The notes under the pieces: model-generated | The model's input: only the letters and a program-made list of their open reading frames with translations | The model's database searches: none | Told to the model about the DNA's origin: nothing | In this document: positions 54,001-62,645 of the stretch, piece after piece | How positions within the stretch are numbered: position 1 is the stretch's first letter | Layout of the letters: the number at the start of each line of letters is the position of its first letter | Assembly (NCBI GenBank): GCA_902796005.1 | Contig: CADBNF010000092.1 | Span: 1-64,000, forward strand | Direction: 5' to 3' | DNA length: 64,000 nt | DNA from: an uncultured Lachnospiraceae bacterium | Lineage (GTDB): Bacteria > Bacillota > Clostridia > Lachnospirales > Lachnospiraceae | Translations under genes and position numbers: made by a program

Positions 54001-54269
54001 AAATTCGGCAGCAACGCGTCGGGGCGCTCCTTTGCAATGATCTGTTCAAGCCGGGAAACATTCAACGGCTCAATATAAGTAACATCTGCTGTTTCGGGAT
54101 CGGTCATAATAGTAGCCGGATTGGAATTAACCAATACGATTTCATATCCTGCATTCTTCAGCGCCTTGCAGGCCTGAGTGCCGGAATAGTCAAACTCACA
54201 GGCCTGACCAATGACAATGGGGCCCGAACCGATGATCATGATTTTATGGATGTCTGTTCTCTTCGGCAT
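51048..54269 (-). CDS. carB: Carbamoyl-phosphate synthase large subunit
   Basis: The 1073-residue product makes carbamoyl phosphate for pyrimidine and arginine synthesis. Two homologous halves each carry an ATP-grasp domain (GSGPIVIGQACEFDYSG in the first, GGGPNRIGQGIEFDYCC in the second), followed by an MGS-like allosteric domain. Length is normal. The small subunit gene carA is not adjacent: pyk lies upstream and murB downstream. It has its own promoter. Confidence 0.98.
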   Translation of the reverse strand: MPKRTDIHKIMIIGSGPIVIGQACEFDYSGTQACKALKNAGYEIVLVNSNPATIMTDPETADVTYIEPLNVSRLEQIIAKERPDALLPNLGGQSGLNLCSELYTAGVLQKYGVEVIGVHVDAIERGEDRVAFKNQMNALGIEMARSKVAYSVEDALDIAAELGYPVVLRPAYTMGGAGGGLVYNKEELKTVCARGLAASLVGQVLVEESVYGWEELELEIVRDSKGQMITVCFIENIDPMGVHTGDSFCAAPMLTISKEVQERLQKQAYAIVDSVQVIGGTNVQFAHDPVSDRIVVIEINPRTSRSSALASKATGFPIALISAMLATGITLDEIPCGKYGTLDKYYPDGEGIVLKFARWAFEKFKDVKDALGTQMRAVGEVMSIGRTFKEAFQKAIRSLETGRYGLGFAKNFHDLSLDELLTRVRTPNSERYFQLYEALRKGASVDTLHDITKIKKYFLTQMQELVEEEETLLAHKGGLPADDLLIRAKKDGFSDKYLSILLEIPEKDIRDRRIALGVEENWEGVHVSGTVDSAYYYSTYNGTDKNPVKTDRPKVMILGGGPNRIGQGIEFDYCCVHAAKALKNLGFETIIVNCNPETVSTDYDTSDKLYFEPLTLEDVLSIYKKEQPLGVIAQFGGQTPLNLAAQLEENGVRILGTSPSVIDMAEDRDLFRNMMEKLEIPMPESGMASTVEEAKAIAARIGYPVMVRPSYVLGGRGMEVVYDDESMEEYMLAAEGVTPDRPILIDRFLNNAMECEADAISDGEHAFVPAVMEHIELAGVHSGDSACILPSAHISEKNVRIIEDYTKRIAETMHVRGLMNMQYAIENDVVYVLEANPRASRTVPLVSKVCDIRMVPIATDIITSELTGRPSPLPQMKKGDIPYYGVKEAAFPFNMFQEVDPILGPEMRSTGEVLGLSHSYGEAFLKAQEAVSSTMPTSGTVLFSVNNRDKAEVAQIAAIFARAGMKLAATKGTCMLLRSCDLEVEEVYKLNEGRPDILDKMTNGDFALVVNTPSGKISVHDGAYLRKAAIKNRIPYITTMAAARATAEGILYMKSHEAAEVESLQDYHGEIKY

Positions 54270-54298
54270 GTTCTTCCCTCCAAAATTACTTTGTAACT

Positions 54299-54326
54299 AT
54301 TATACTGAAGAAATGAAATTACGCAA
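54299..54326 (-). promoter_or_regulatory. Promoter of the carB-murB-rapZ-whiA cluster
   Basis: TTGCGT (54326-54321), a 16-bp spacer and TATAAT (54304-54299) lie 29 bases before carB. Confidence 0.68.
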
Positions 54327-54379
54327 GAGAAAAAGGGAGAAAAAAATCCACAGGATTCTCCCTTATTCTCTGTGTAAAA

Positions 54380-55795
54380 TCAGACAATATGTTCCACACG
54401 GATGGTATCTGTGCTGCCGGGCACGCCTGCCTGGCGGCCGCCGGTAAGCACCACCACATCCCCGGGCACAAGTCCCAGCAGGCGTTTGGCCACAGCCGCA
54501 CCGTTGTCCAGGATATTTTCCAGGGTGCTGCGCTTCCCGGCCAGGTAGGGCGTCACGCCCCAGGTCAGGGCCAGCTTGTAGTATGCCTTCGAATCCGAGG
54601 TAATGCCGATGATATCCACGGGACAGCGGAACCGGCTTACCATTCTGGCGGTGATGCCGCTGATGGAGCTGATGCTTAAGGCCTTCGCCCCCAGGTCCAC
54701 CGCGATGCTGCAGGCCGCGTGGGAAATGGCATCCATGACGGAGGAGGTACGGATAACCGCCCGTTTAAAGGAATTGCGGTAATCGATGACGCTTTCCGTA
54801 TAGTTAATGACGCTGGCCATGGTTTTCACTGCCTCCACCGGATAGGCGCCGGAGGCGGTTTCCCCGGAAAGCATCAGGGTGGATGCCCGGTCGTAGACCG
54901 CATTGGCCACGTCGGAGACCTCTGCTCTCGTGGCCCTGGAATCGGTAATCATGGATTCCAGCATCTCCGTGGCGATGATAACCTCTTTGCCCCGGGCATT
55001 GCAGACGCGGATGAGCTGCTTCTGGTAGAAGGGCACCTCGGAATAATCCACCTCCACGCCCAGATCTCCCCTGGCCACCATGACCGCATCCGCCACCTCG
55101 CAGATTTCCTCGATGTTGTTAAGGCCCAGGCGGTTCTCAATCTTTGCGATAATGTTGATATCCCTGCCGCCGTTGTCGTCCAGGAATTGCCGGATGGCCA
55201 GCATATCCTCCTTGTCGCTGACAAAGGAAGCCGCCACCAGGTCCACATCCTCCCGGATGCCGAAGAGCAGGTCCGCCTTGTCCTTTTCGCTTAAAAACTC
55301 CATATGCAGCCGCACGCCGGGGACGTTAACCCCCTTGTTGTTCCGCAGCTCGCCGCCGGTCACAACCCGGCAGAGGATATCCTCTCCTTCCGTCTTTTCC
55401 ACCTTCATGACGATGTGGCCGTCGTCTGCATAGACCGTATCCCCCGGGGAAAGTTCAGAGGGCAGGTTCTTATAGGTGACGGACACCTGCCGGCTGTCCC
55501 CCTCCACCTCTCTTGCGGTCAGGGTAAATTCACTGCCGTTTTCCAGGAAGGCGCTGCCCTCCTTAAAGGTTTTCACCCGGACCTCCGGGCCTTTTGTATC
55601 CAGAAGGATGGCGATGGGCAGCCGCAGTTCCTCCCGGACCTCCTTGATGGTTTCGATAACCGCCGCATGGCTTTCATAATTCCCGTGGGAGAAATTCAGC
55701 CTTGCCACATTCATGCCGGCCAGGCACATGGCCCTTAAGGTCTCCCGGTCAGAGCTGGCCGGTCCGATGGTGCAGATGATTTTTGTTTTTCTCAT
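54380..55795 (-). CDS. pyk: Pyruvate kinase
   Basis: The 471-residue product catalyses the last ATP-forming step of glycolysis. It has MRKTKIICTIGPAS at the start, the substrate motif MVARGDLGVEV, and a C-terminal allosteric domain ending VLTGGRQAGVPGSTDTIRVEHIV. It lacks the extra PEP-utiliser domain of Bacillus Pyk. GTAAGGAG precedes the ATG. It lies 19 bases after trmB. A hairpin with seven T (about 54346-54376) is a possible terminator. Confidence 0.97.
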   Translation of the reverse strand: MRKTKIICTIGPASSDRETLRAMCLAGMNVARLNFSHGNYESHAAVIETIKEVREELRLPIAILLDTKGPEVRVKTFKEGSAFLENGSEFTLTAREVEGDSRQVSVTYKNLPSELSPGDTVYADDGHIVMKVEKTEGEDILCRVVTGGELRNNKGVNVPGVRLHMEFLSEKDKADLLFGIREDVDLVAASFVSDKEDMLAIRQFLDDNGGRDINIIAKIENRLGLNNIEEICEVADAVMVARGDLGVEVDYSEVPFYQKQLIRVCNARGKEVIIATEMLESMITDSRATRAEVSDVANAVYDRASTLMLSGETASGAYPVEAVKTMASVINYTESVIDYRNSFKRAVIRTSSVMDAISHAACSIAVDLGAKALSISSISGITARMVSRFRCPVDIIGITSDSKAYYKLALTWGVTPYLAGKRSTLENILDNGAAVAKRLLGLVPGDVVVLTGGRQAGVPGSTDTIRVEHIV

Positions 55796-55814
55796 GAATG
55801 GTTCTCCTTACCGC

Positions 55815-56471
55815 TTATTCCTTCCCCGGGACAGCGGTAAGCCTGCATATCTTCTGCCCTGATGAGGAAAATTTTTCTTCGTATTCTGTCATGATGTTGC
55901 CCTCGCAAAGGACGGGGTCCCCGTGCAGGTCACGGGTCAGGGACGTTATGGTCCAGCCGTTTTCCGAAAAGCTTTCCACCGACCACTCGAAAAGGCCCGT
56001 ATTGTCCGTCTTGAAGGCCACCTCTGCCCCCTCCTTTAAAATCAGCCGGTACCGGGCCAGAAAACGGTCCGAGGTAAGCCTTCTTTTGGCATGCCTGTCC
56101 TTGGGCCAGGGGTCGGAGAAGTTAAGGTAAATGCCCGCCACCTCTCCCGGGGCGAAAATATCCGTAAGATAGGTGGCGTCAAACCGGAGAAAACATAAGT
56201 TTTCCGGGGCAGCCTCTCCAAGCGCCTCCGCCTTTTCCAGCGCCCGGATCAGGACGCTGCTGTACATCTCGATGCCGATATAATTGTTACCGGGATTGCG
56301 GGCGGCGCATTCCATGAGGAACTGTCCCTTGCCCATGCCGATTTCCAGGTACAGGGGATGGTCGTTCCCGAAGAACTCCTTCCATCTGCCCTTCCACTTT
56401 TCCGGCTCCTGAACGCAGAACCGGTTTTCCGCTATTTTCTCCCGGGAACCCGGGATATTCCGAAGTCTCAT
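55815..56471 (-). CDS. trmB: tRNA (guanine-46-N7)-methyltransferase
   Basis: The 218-residue SAM enzyme has LYLEIGMGKGQFL (SAM-binding), YIGIEMYSSVL and YLNFSDPWPKDRHAKRRLT, the signature stretch of TrmB. It makes m7G46 in tRNA. AGGAAG precedes the ATG. It lies between a lipoprotein gene and pyk in one direction. Confidence 0.96.
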   Translation of the reverse strand: MRLRNIPGSREKIAENRFCVQEPEKWKGRWKEFFGNDHPLYLEIGMGKGQFLMECAARNPGNNYIGIEMYSSVLIRALEKAEALGEAAPENLCFLRFDATYLTDIFAPGEVAGIYLNFSDPWPKDRHAKRRLTSDRFLARYRLILKEGAEVAFKTDNTGLFEWSVESFSENGWTITSLTRDLHGDPVLCEGNIMTEYEEKFSSSGQKICRLTAVPGKE

Positions 56472-56507
56472 CTGCTGTCTTCCTGTCAGTTTAATGGTTT
56501 TCAGGCA

Positions 56508-57719
56508 TCATTGCGCGGCATGATTGGTCATGTAATCGTCGTACCATGCCAGATACGGGTAGGCATTGCCCTCCTCATCCAGGATGATCAGTGAGGGATC
56601 CATCATGCTGCCGGCGTTGAGGAAACGGAAGGTAATGCTTCCGGGACCGTCAACCACCGTTCCGTCCACTTCGACGATGCTGTTCCAGTTTACGGTCACT
56701 TCATTTTCCCCGGTCAGGAAGGCTTCCGCCTCCAGATCCGTCTGGGTGCCGTCCAGGAAATGCAGCACCGGCAGTCCGACGGTTGTCCCCTTCGTGTCAT
56801 TCCAGTTAAGAGAAACGTCAATAATGTTCATGAAGGCATCCTCATCCTTGATGATGGATCCGGTGAGGTCATAGGTACCTCCTTCACCCCGGGCGATGGC
56901 CCATTTCTGCTGCGGCAGCAGCGTCACCGTTCCGCCGTTCACATTTTCCATTACCAGGCTGTCATTCTCAAACCGGAGGTTATATACCTGGGGCTCTGCA
57001 TCTTCATAATACTCCAGTGTAAAGTCGTCCTTAAGTCCGCGAACCTGCCGGCAGGTCATGACATTTCCCTCTACGGTATAGGTGTAACGGAACCGGTTGT
57101 AAACCGCGCCGTCTTCCCCGATGAGGGACATGTCCGCAAGGGGCGTATTGTACAGCTCCACAATATTTTCCAGAAGCGCATCTGCATCCTCCGGATGCTC
57201 TGCCTGAAGCCTCCCGTTCAGAGCAGCCCAGTCATCCCTTGTGTGGAGCCATGTCGTATCCTTACCCAGGGAGGTAGCCCTGCCGCAGGTCATGGCCACG
57301 GGCACCGAGCTGACCGCACGGCTTAACACATGGTTGGTCTCTCCGGTGTGAAAGGTCATATCCGGGATCTCGTCGAATATCCTTTTATCGCAGCCGTCGC
57401 TGCCGTCAAAAAATATGCTATTGTATCGACCGAACAGGAACCAGTCGGCGATGCTTCCGTCCGCTTCCGTCTTATCCGGCCTGTCCATTTCCCTGTACAA
57501 GGCTACATCCACTGCCACGGGCTGCACCTTCACTTCCTCTGCTGAAGACTGTGCCTGTTCCGCTGCCGAAGACTGTGCTTGTTCCCCGGCCGAAGACTGC
57601 GTCTCCGCTGCAGAGGCACTCTTCGAAGCCGTATCGCTGTCATTTTTCCCGCCGCAGCCTGCAAAAAGCGCTGCAGCCATTATCCCGGCCAGTGTCATTG
57701 CCGCAAATCTGTTCTTCAT
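56508..57719 (-). CDS. Predicted lipoprotein of unknown function
   Basis: The 403-residue product has a lipoprotein signal peptide ending LFAGC (Cys22). A Ser/Ala/Gln-rich linker with short repeats of the GEQAQSSA type (about 40-62) follows, then a globular beta-rich domain with several NTF2- or lipocalin-like strands. No family was recognised. GGAGG precedes the ATG. It has its own promoter and leads into trmB-pyk. Confidence 0.72.
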   Translation of the reverse strand: MKNRFAAMTLAGIMAAALFAGCGGKNDSDTASKSASAAETQSSAGEQAQSSAAEQAQSSAEEVKVQPVAVDVALYREMDRPDKTEADGSIADWFLFGRYNSIFFDGSDGCDKRIFDEIPDMTFHTGETNHVLSRAVSSVPVAMTCGRATSLGKDTTWLHTRDDWAALNGRLQAEHPEDADALLENIVELYNTPLADMSLIGEDGAVYNRFRYTYTVEGNVMTCRQVRGLKDDFTLEYYEDAEPQVYNLRFENDSLVMENVNGGTVTLLPQQKWAIARGEGGTYDLTGSIIKDEDAFMNIIDVSLNWNDTKGTTVGLPVLHFLDGTQTDLEAEAFLTGENEVTVNWNSIVEVDGTVVDGPGSITFRFLNAGSMMDPSLIILDEEGNAYPYLAWYDDYMTNHAAQ

Positions 57720-57796
57720 CCTTTATTGCCTCCGTCTTTCCTTTATAAAGCCTGTTCCGGGGCAGCTTCTCCCCGTCTGTATGAAAGAACGTGAAC

Positions 57797-57825
57797 AATA
57801 TACCACAACCGGCGGCCGCGATCAA
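57797..57825 (-). promoter_or_regulatory. Promoter of lipoprotein-trmB-pyk
   Basis: TTGATC (57825-57820), a 17-bp spacer ending TGG (extended -10) and TATATT (57802-57797). Confidence 0.75.
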
Positions 57826-57945
57826 TTTTTTAAATGTACAGATTTCTGAACCATGGATTCACCTGCCCCGGTTGACGTTATCAAAATCTTCGTCGATTTG
57901 TCCAATCATAAGCAAATACAGGGCTTTTTGACAAAGTTTTCCACT

Positions 57946-58042
57946 TTATCCACAATTTCGCCCTGATTCTCCCCGAAAAGAAAGTCCCGAAAACCTTTGT
58001 TTCCGGGACTTATCCACAGTTTCCACATTTTTTTGTGGAAAC
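57946..58042. promoter_or_regulatory. Cluster of DnaA boxes in a gene-free stretch
   Basis: Two perfect TTATCCACA boxes (57946-57954 and 58010-58018) lie on the plus strand. They are followed by two near-boxes that form a 9-bp inverted repeat GTTTCCACA-TTTTTT-TGTGGAAAC (58019-58042). The surrounding 420-base gap (57720-58138) otherwise holds only a promoter and a terminator. Confidence 0.65.
57982..58011 (-). terminator. Terminator of the gap-pgk-tpiA-dtd operon
   Basis: Stem AAGTCCCG/CGGGACTT (58011-58004 with 57989-57982), extended by A-T pairs, is followed on the minus strand by TTTCTTTT. One arm shares two bases with a DnaA box. Confidence 0.6.
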
Positions 58043-58138
58043 CTCGGTTTTACATAACGCAGGATTTATCCTGACCTTTGGTTAAATTGCACATAACGAA
58101 ATACGGAAGTTTACGGTTCCCTTAAAGGCTGTTTTTAC

Positions 58139-58588
58139 TTAAAACAGGGTATCCGAATCCAGGATAACCGTAAAGGGACCGTCGTTAAGCAGGCTGACCT
58201 TCATGTCCGCGCCGAAGACGCCTCTTTCCACCTTCGGGAAGTATTTTCCCGCCTCCGCAAGCACAAACTCGTACAAAGGCTCCGCCGTCTCGGGCCTGGC
58301 CGCATCGGTAAAGCCGGGCCGGTTGCCGTGGCGGCAGTCGGCGTACAGGGTGAACTGGGAAATGATCAGGATCTCTCCGCCCACGTCCGCGGCTGACAGG
58401 TTGGTTTTCCCCGCACTGTCTTCGAAAATCCGCAGGCCGCAGGCCTTTTTCACCATTTTCACCGCGATGGCTTCGTCATCCGTCCCCGAGATGCCGCAGA
58501 GGATAAGGAGGCCTTTGCCGATGGAGCCGTGAACCTGTCCGTCTATGGTGACGGACGCATGACTGACACGCTGGATTACAAACCGCAT
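58139..58588 (-). CDS. dtd: D-aminoacyl-tRNA deacylase
   Basis: The 149-residue product removes D-amino acids from mischarged tRNA. Both active-site motifs are visible: ISQFTLYAD and the C-terminal NDGPFTV. It begins [13 protein letters not shown], as is usual. It is the last gene after gap-pgk-tpiA, 8 bases from tpiA. The ribosome site is weak, suggesting coupling. Confidence 0.95.
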   Translation of the reverse strand: MRFVIQRVSHASVTIDGQVHGSIGKGLLILCGISGTDDEAIAVKMVKKACGLRIFEDSAGKTNLSAADVGGEILIISQFTLYADCRHGNRPGFTDAARPETAEPLYEFVLAEAGKYFPKVERGVFGADMKVSLLNDGPFTVILDSDTLF

Positions 58589-58596
58589 AGGCTGCC

Positions 58597-59343
58597 TTAC
58601 TTGTAATTGACGATCTTCCCGAAGTCAGCCTTCAGGGAAGCGCCGCCCACCAGGCCGCCGTCGATATCCGGCATGGCGAAAAGCTCCGCCGCATTGCCTG
58701 CGTTTACGCTGCCGCCGTACTGGATGCGGATGGCTTCCGCGGTTTCCTCATCGTACATCTCGCAGATGCACCGGCGGATGCCCTTGCAAACCTCTTCCGC
58801 CTGATCGGAGGTGGCGGTTTTGCCCGTTCCGATGGCCCAGATGGGCTCATAGGCGATAACCGCGGTCATGGCCTGCTCCTTCGTCACGTTCAGGAAGCCC
58901 ACCTTTACCTGCTGGCGGATAAAGTCCATGGTGATCCCCTGCTCTCTCTGGGCCAGAGTTTCCCCGCAGCACATGATGGGGGTCAGGCCGTGGGCAAAGG
59001 CGCAGAGCACCTTTTTGTTGACGTCCTCATTGGTTTCGTGGAAATATTCCCGTCTTTCGGAATGGCCGAGGATGACATATTTTACACCGGCATCCACCAG
59101 CATCAGCGGGGAGATTTCTCCGGTATAGGCGCCCTTTTCCTCAAAATACATGTTTTCGGCCGCAACGGCGATGTTGGTGCCTTCACAGGCTTTGACCACC
59201 GGAACGATGTCGATGGCAGGCACGCCGAAGACCACATCGGCTTCCTCTGTCTTCACCAGGGGCTTTAAGGTTTCCACGAGGGCAACGGCCTCCGTGGGGG
59301 TCATGTTCATCTTCCAGTTGCCGGCGATGATTTTTCTACGCAT
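58597..59343 (-). CDS. tpiA: Triosephosphate isomerase
   Basis: The 248-residue barrel enzyme has the opening [16 protein letters not shown] with the catalytic His, [14 protein letters not shown] with the catalytic Glu, and YGGSVN. It interconverts DHAP and glyceraldehyde-3-phosphate. AGGAGA precedes the ATG. It lies 20 bases after pgk. Confidence 0.98.
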   Translation of the reverse strand: MRRKIIAGNWKMNMTPTEAVALVETLKPLVKTEEADVVFGVPAIDIVPVVKACEGTNIAVAAENMYFEEKGAYTGEISPLMLVDAGVKYVILGHSERREYFHETNEDVNKKVLCAFAHGLTPIMCCGETLAQREQGITMDFIRQQVKVGFLNVTKEQAMTAVIAYEPIWAIGTGKTATSDQAEEVCKGIRRCICEMYDEETAEAIRIQYGGSVNAGNAAELFAMPDIDGGLVGGASLKADFGKIVNYK

Positions 59344-59363
59344 ATCTGTTCTCCTGAAGTTTT

Positions 59364-60572
59364 TTATTCTTTATCTGTGGCTGCCGCAACGCCGGGCAGT
59401 TCTTTGCCTTCCAGGAATTCCAGGGAGGCGCCGCCGCCGGTAGAGACGTGGCTCATCTTGTCCGCCAGGCCCATCTGGTTCACAGCTGCCGCGGAATCGC
59501 CGCCGCCGATCACTGTGGTGGCATCGGTTTCTGCCATGGCTTTCGCCACCTCCAGGGTGCCCTTCGCCAGGACGGGGTTCTCAAATACGCCCATGGGGCC
59601 GTTCCAGACGACGGTTTTTGACTGTTTGACGGTATCGGCGTAAAGCTTTGCGGTTTCCGGTCCGATATCCAGGCCCATGCAGTCTTCGGGAATGGCTTCC
59701 GCGCTGCAGACCTGCACGTCAATGGCCGCATCGATGGGATTGGGGAATTCCTTCGCGATAACCACGTCTACGGGAAGCAGGATCTTCTTGCCCAGTCTGT
59801 CCGCCTTTTCCAGCATTTCCTTACAGTAGTCGATCTTCGTCTCGTCCAGCAGGGATTTGCCGGTGGAAAGGCCCTTCGCCGCAAGGAAGGTAAAGGCCAT
59901 GCCGCCGCCGATGATCAGGGTATCGCATTTCTCCAGAAGGTTGGAAATAACGTTCAGCTTGTCCGCCACCTTGGAGCCGCCTAAAATGGCGGTAAAGGGA
60001 CGTACCGGGTTGTTGACCGCATTGCCCAGGTATTCAATCTCCTTCTGCATCAGGTAGCCGACGGCCGCGGGTTTTACAAAGGCTGTCACGCCCACGTTGG
60101 AGCAGTGGGCCCTGTGGGCGGTGCCGAAGGCATCATCCACGAACAGGTCGCATAAGCCTGCCAGCTCCTTTGAGAAGCTCTCCACGTTTTTCTCTTCTTC
60201 CTTGCGGTACCTGGTGTTTTCCAGCAGTACAACGTCGCCGTCCTTCATGGCGGCAACGGCCGCTTTCGCATTGTCACCGACCACTTCCCTGTCTGCAGCA
60301 AAGACAACTTCCTTGCCCAGAAGCTTCGTCAGGGCTTCCGCCACAGGGGCAAGGGAAAGCTCCGGCTTCGGCTCACCCTTCGGCTTGCCCAGATGGGAGC
60401 AGAGGATGACCTTCGCGCCGCCGTCCATCAGCCTGCGGATGGTGGGCAGGGCGGCCACCAGACGGTTGTCGTCGGTGATCTTTCCGTCTTTTAAGGGAAC
60501 GTTGAAATCGCAGCGCACCAGCACTCTTTTACCGGCCGCGCAGATATCGTCCACGGATACTTTATTCAGCAT
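59364..60572 (-). CDS. pgk: Phosphoglycerate kinase
   Basis: The 402-residue product has the N-terminal [27 protein letters not shown] and C-terminal WNGPMGVFE and GGGDSAAAV nucleotide motifs. It makes ATP from 1,3-bisphosphoglycerate. The ATG at 60572 has a strong TGGAGGA site 7 bases before it; the open frame extends further but without a site. A perfect stem-loop lies just upstream. Confidence 0.98.
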   Translation of the reverse strand: MLNKVSVDDICAAGKRVLVRCDFNVPLKDGKITDDNRLVAALPTIRRLMDGGAKVILCSHLGKPKGEPKPELSLAPVAEALTKLLGKEVVFAADREVVGDNAKAAVAAMKDGDVVLLENTRYRKEEEKNVESFSKELAGLCDLFVDDAFGTAHRAHCSNVGVTAFVKPAAVGYLMQKEIEYLGNAVNNPVRPFTAILGGSKVADKLNVISNLLEKCDTLIIGGGMAFTFLAAKGLSTGKSLLDETKIDYCKEMLEKADRLGKKILLPVDVVIAKEFPNPIDAAIDVQVCSAEAIPEDCMGLDIGPETAKLYADTVKQSKTVVWNGPMGVFENPVLAKGTLEVAKAMAETDATTVIGGGDSAAAVNQMGLADKMSHVSTGGGASLEFLEGKELPGVAAATDKE

Positions 60573-60588
60573 ATTTTCCTCCAAAATC

Positions 60589-60620
60589 GTCAAAGGAAGT
60601 GCTCACGCACTTCCTTTGAC
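60589..60620 (-). promoter_or_regulatory. Perfect 14-bp stem-loop between gap and pgk
   Basis: GTCAAAGGAAGTGC (60589-60602) pairs exactly with GCACTTCCTTTGAC (60607-60620) around a 4-nt loop. On the transcribed strand only CGATTTT follows, so it is more likely an RNA processing or stability element or a leaky terminator than a full stop. Confidence 0.65.
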
Positions 60621-60630
60621 CGTGTCTGCT

Positions 60631-61650
60631 TTATTTCAGCTCTGAGAAATACTTAATGGTTCTGACCATCTGGGAAGTGTAGGAATTCTCGTTGTCATAC
60701 CAGGAAACAACCTGAACCTCGGTGGTACCGTTGTCCAGCGGAAGTACCATGGTCTGGGTGGCATCGAACAGGGAGCCGAAACGCATGCCGATGATATCGG
60801 AGGATACGATTTCGTCCGTGTTGTAGCCGAAGGATTCGTTGGCGGAAGCTTTCATCTTCTCGTTGATCTCTTCCTTGGTCACATTGCCTTCCACAACCGC
60901 CGTAAGGATGGTGGTGGAACCGGTAGGGGTGGGCACACGCTGGGCCGCGCCGATGAGCTTGCCCTTCAGTTCGGGAATAACATTGCCGATGGCCTTGGCT
61001 GCGCCGGTGCTGTTGGGCACGATGTTGATGGCTGCGGCACGGCTTCTTCTTAAGTCACCCTTCTTCTGGGGGCCGTCCAGGGTCATCTGGTCGCCGGTGT
61101 AGGCATGGATGGTGCACATGATGCCGGACTTGATGGGAGCCAGCTCGTTCAGGGCCTTGGCCATGGGAGCCAGACAGTTGGTGGTGCAGGAGGCCGCGGA
61201 AATCACGGTATCTTCGGGCTTCAGGATATCATGATTGACGTTGTATACAACAGTCGGAAGGTCGTCGCCTGCAGGAGCGGAAATAACGACTTTTCTCGCG
61301 CCGGCCTGTACATGGGCAGAAGCCTTTTCCTTAGAGGTATAGAAGCCTGTGCACTCCAGAACCACGTCAACCGCAAGCTCCTTCCAGGGCAGATTCTTTG
61401 CTTCCGCTTCCTTGTAAATCTTAATGGTGGTGCCGTCCACGGTGATGGTGCCTTCTTCTTCGTCATAGCTTACGGTATCCGCCAGGGCATATCTTCCCTG
61501 AGAGGAATCATATTTCAGCAGATGGGCCAGCATCTTCGGGGAAGTCAGGTCATTGATTGCCACTACCTCATACCCTTCAGCGCCGAACATCTGGCGGAAA
61601 GCAAGACGCCCGATACGGCCGAAACCATTGATTGCAACTCTTACAGCCAT
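60631..61650 (-). CDS. gap: Glyceraldehyde-3-phosphate dehydrogenase
   Basis: The 339-residue product has the NAD-binding [13 protein letters not shown], the active-site [12 protein letters not shown] and [12 protein letters not shown] at the end. It oxidises glyceraldehyde-3-phosphate. The ATG at 61650 is chosen because AAGGAGG is 9 bases before it; the longer upstream frame is not conserved sequence. A short hairpin (61673-61688) lies in its leader. It is first in the glycolytic operon. Confidence 0.98.
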   Translation of the reverse strand: MAVRVAINGFGRIGRLAFRQMFGAEGYEVVAINDLTSPKMLAHLLKYDSSQGRYALADTVSYDEEEGTITVDGTTIKIYKEAEAKNLPWKELAVDVVLECTGFYTSKEKASAHVQAGARKVVISAPAGDDLPTVVYNVNHDILKPEDTVISAASCTTNCLAPMAKALNELAPIKSGIMCTIHAYTGDQMTLDGPQKKGDLRRSRAAAINIVPNSTGAAKAIGNVIPELKGKLIGAAQRVPTPTGSTTILTAVVEGNVTKEEINEKMKASANESFGYNTDEIVSSDIIGMRFGSLFDATQTMVLPLDNGTTEVQVVSWYDNENSYTSQMVRTIKYFSELK

Positions 61651-61770
61651 TGTAACAAACCTCCTTGATTGTGCTGCGTTTGCGCAGCTTTTTTTGTTCT
61701 TTTTCAGATGAAATGCGGTGCGGGCTCCGGAAATTTTCTGCACTTTCGCCGGCCCGGACCTTTCTGTACC

Positions 61771-61799
61771 ATTCTACCTAATTGACTGCAAAAAAACAA
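61771..61799 (-). promoter_or_regulatory. Candidate promoter of the gap operon
   Basis: TTGTTT (61799-61794), a 17-bp spacer and TAGAAT (61776-61771), overlapping the end of the PHP gene. The -35 box is weak. Confidence 0.45.
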
Positions 61800-62532
61800 G
61801 CTTATTTAACGCTTTTTCTGTTTCTTCAAAGCCCCAGCCCAGATGGGCCGCGTCGTGGGCATCGGAGCCCATATTATATTGCCTTCCGCCCAGCTCGATA
61901 TACCGCTTCAGCACGTCGGGATGGGGATGGGCAAAGCCCACGCCCTTGGCCAGTCCCGCGGTATTGACCTCAAGGGGGATATTTTTCTCTATCAGGGCCT
62001 TCAGGATTTCATCTATCTCCCTTTTGTAGGCTGCATAACTGTAGTGCTCCGCCTTTGAATAGCCGTAACGGACCACATAATCCAGATGGCCGAAGACGTC
62101 AAAGCAGTCGTTGGCCCGGATGCATTCCGCGCAGCGGAGGAAATAGGCCCGGTAGAATTCCTCGTCGGTGCAGTCATAATCCGCCCGTTCGTAGGGGTCC
62201 TTTTCGAAAAGCTTGTGCACCGAGCCGATTATATATTCGAAGGGCCAGCTTTTTGCAAATTCCCCGATCTCCGCCGTGTGCTCCGTGTCCAGCCCCAGCT
62301 CCACACCGATATGCACCCGGATGCGGTCCCGGTATTCCTCCCGGTATTCCTGCATCACGCGGAAGTATTCGTCCACGTCAAAGGTAAAGCCTTCGTCCAG
62401 GAAAAACATATCGTAATGGTCCGTAAAGCAGATGTCCGTCATCTTAAGGGCAACCGCCCTGTCCAGCATCTCCCTTACCGGCGCGTCGCTGTCCAGGGAA
62501 AACCGGGTGTGTACATGCCAGTCTCCTCTCAT
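61774..62532 (-). CDS. PHP-family phosphoesterase (histidinol-phosphatase-like)
   Basis: The 252-residue product has the PHP metal-binding motifs DWHVHTRFS, ICFTDHYD, IGVELGLD, IIGSVH, FGHLDYV and GSDAHD. It resembles HisJ-type histidinol phosphatase. Sequence alone cannot tell whether histidinol phosphate is the real substrate. It is not beside other his genes; hisA is 58 kb away in this window. GGAGGAG precedes the ATG. Confidence 0.85.
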   Translation of the reverse strand: MRGDWHVHTRFSLDSDAPVREMLDRAVALKMTDICFTDHYDMFFLDEGFTFDVDEYFRVMQEYREEYRDRIRVHIGVELGLDTEHTAEIGEFAKSWPFEYIIGSVHKLFEKDPYERADYDCTDEEFYRAYFLRCAECIRANDCFDVFGHLDYVVRYGYSKAEHYSYAAYKREIDEILKALIEKNIPLEVNTAGLAKGVGFAHPHPDVLKRYIELGGRQYNMGSDAHDAAHLGWGFEETEKALNKLVFLQSIR

Positions 62533-62574
62533 GGTTCTCCTCCGTTTTCATTTCTTTTCTTTCGTAAAACAATA

Positions 62575-62612
62575 AACCGGAAAAGCTCCCTGAAGAAGGA
62601 ACCTTCCCGGTT
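62575..62612 (-). terminator. Candidate terminator after xerD
   Basis: AACCGG (62612-62607) pairs with CCGGTT (62580-62575) on the minus strand with a partly paired interior, followed by TATTGTTTT. Confidence 0.5.
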
Positions 62613-62645
62613 CAAAAGCACATCTGATGCCCATTCGAACCGCCC

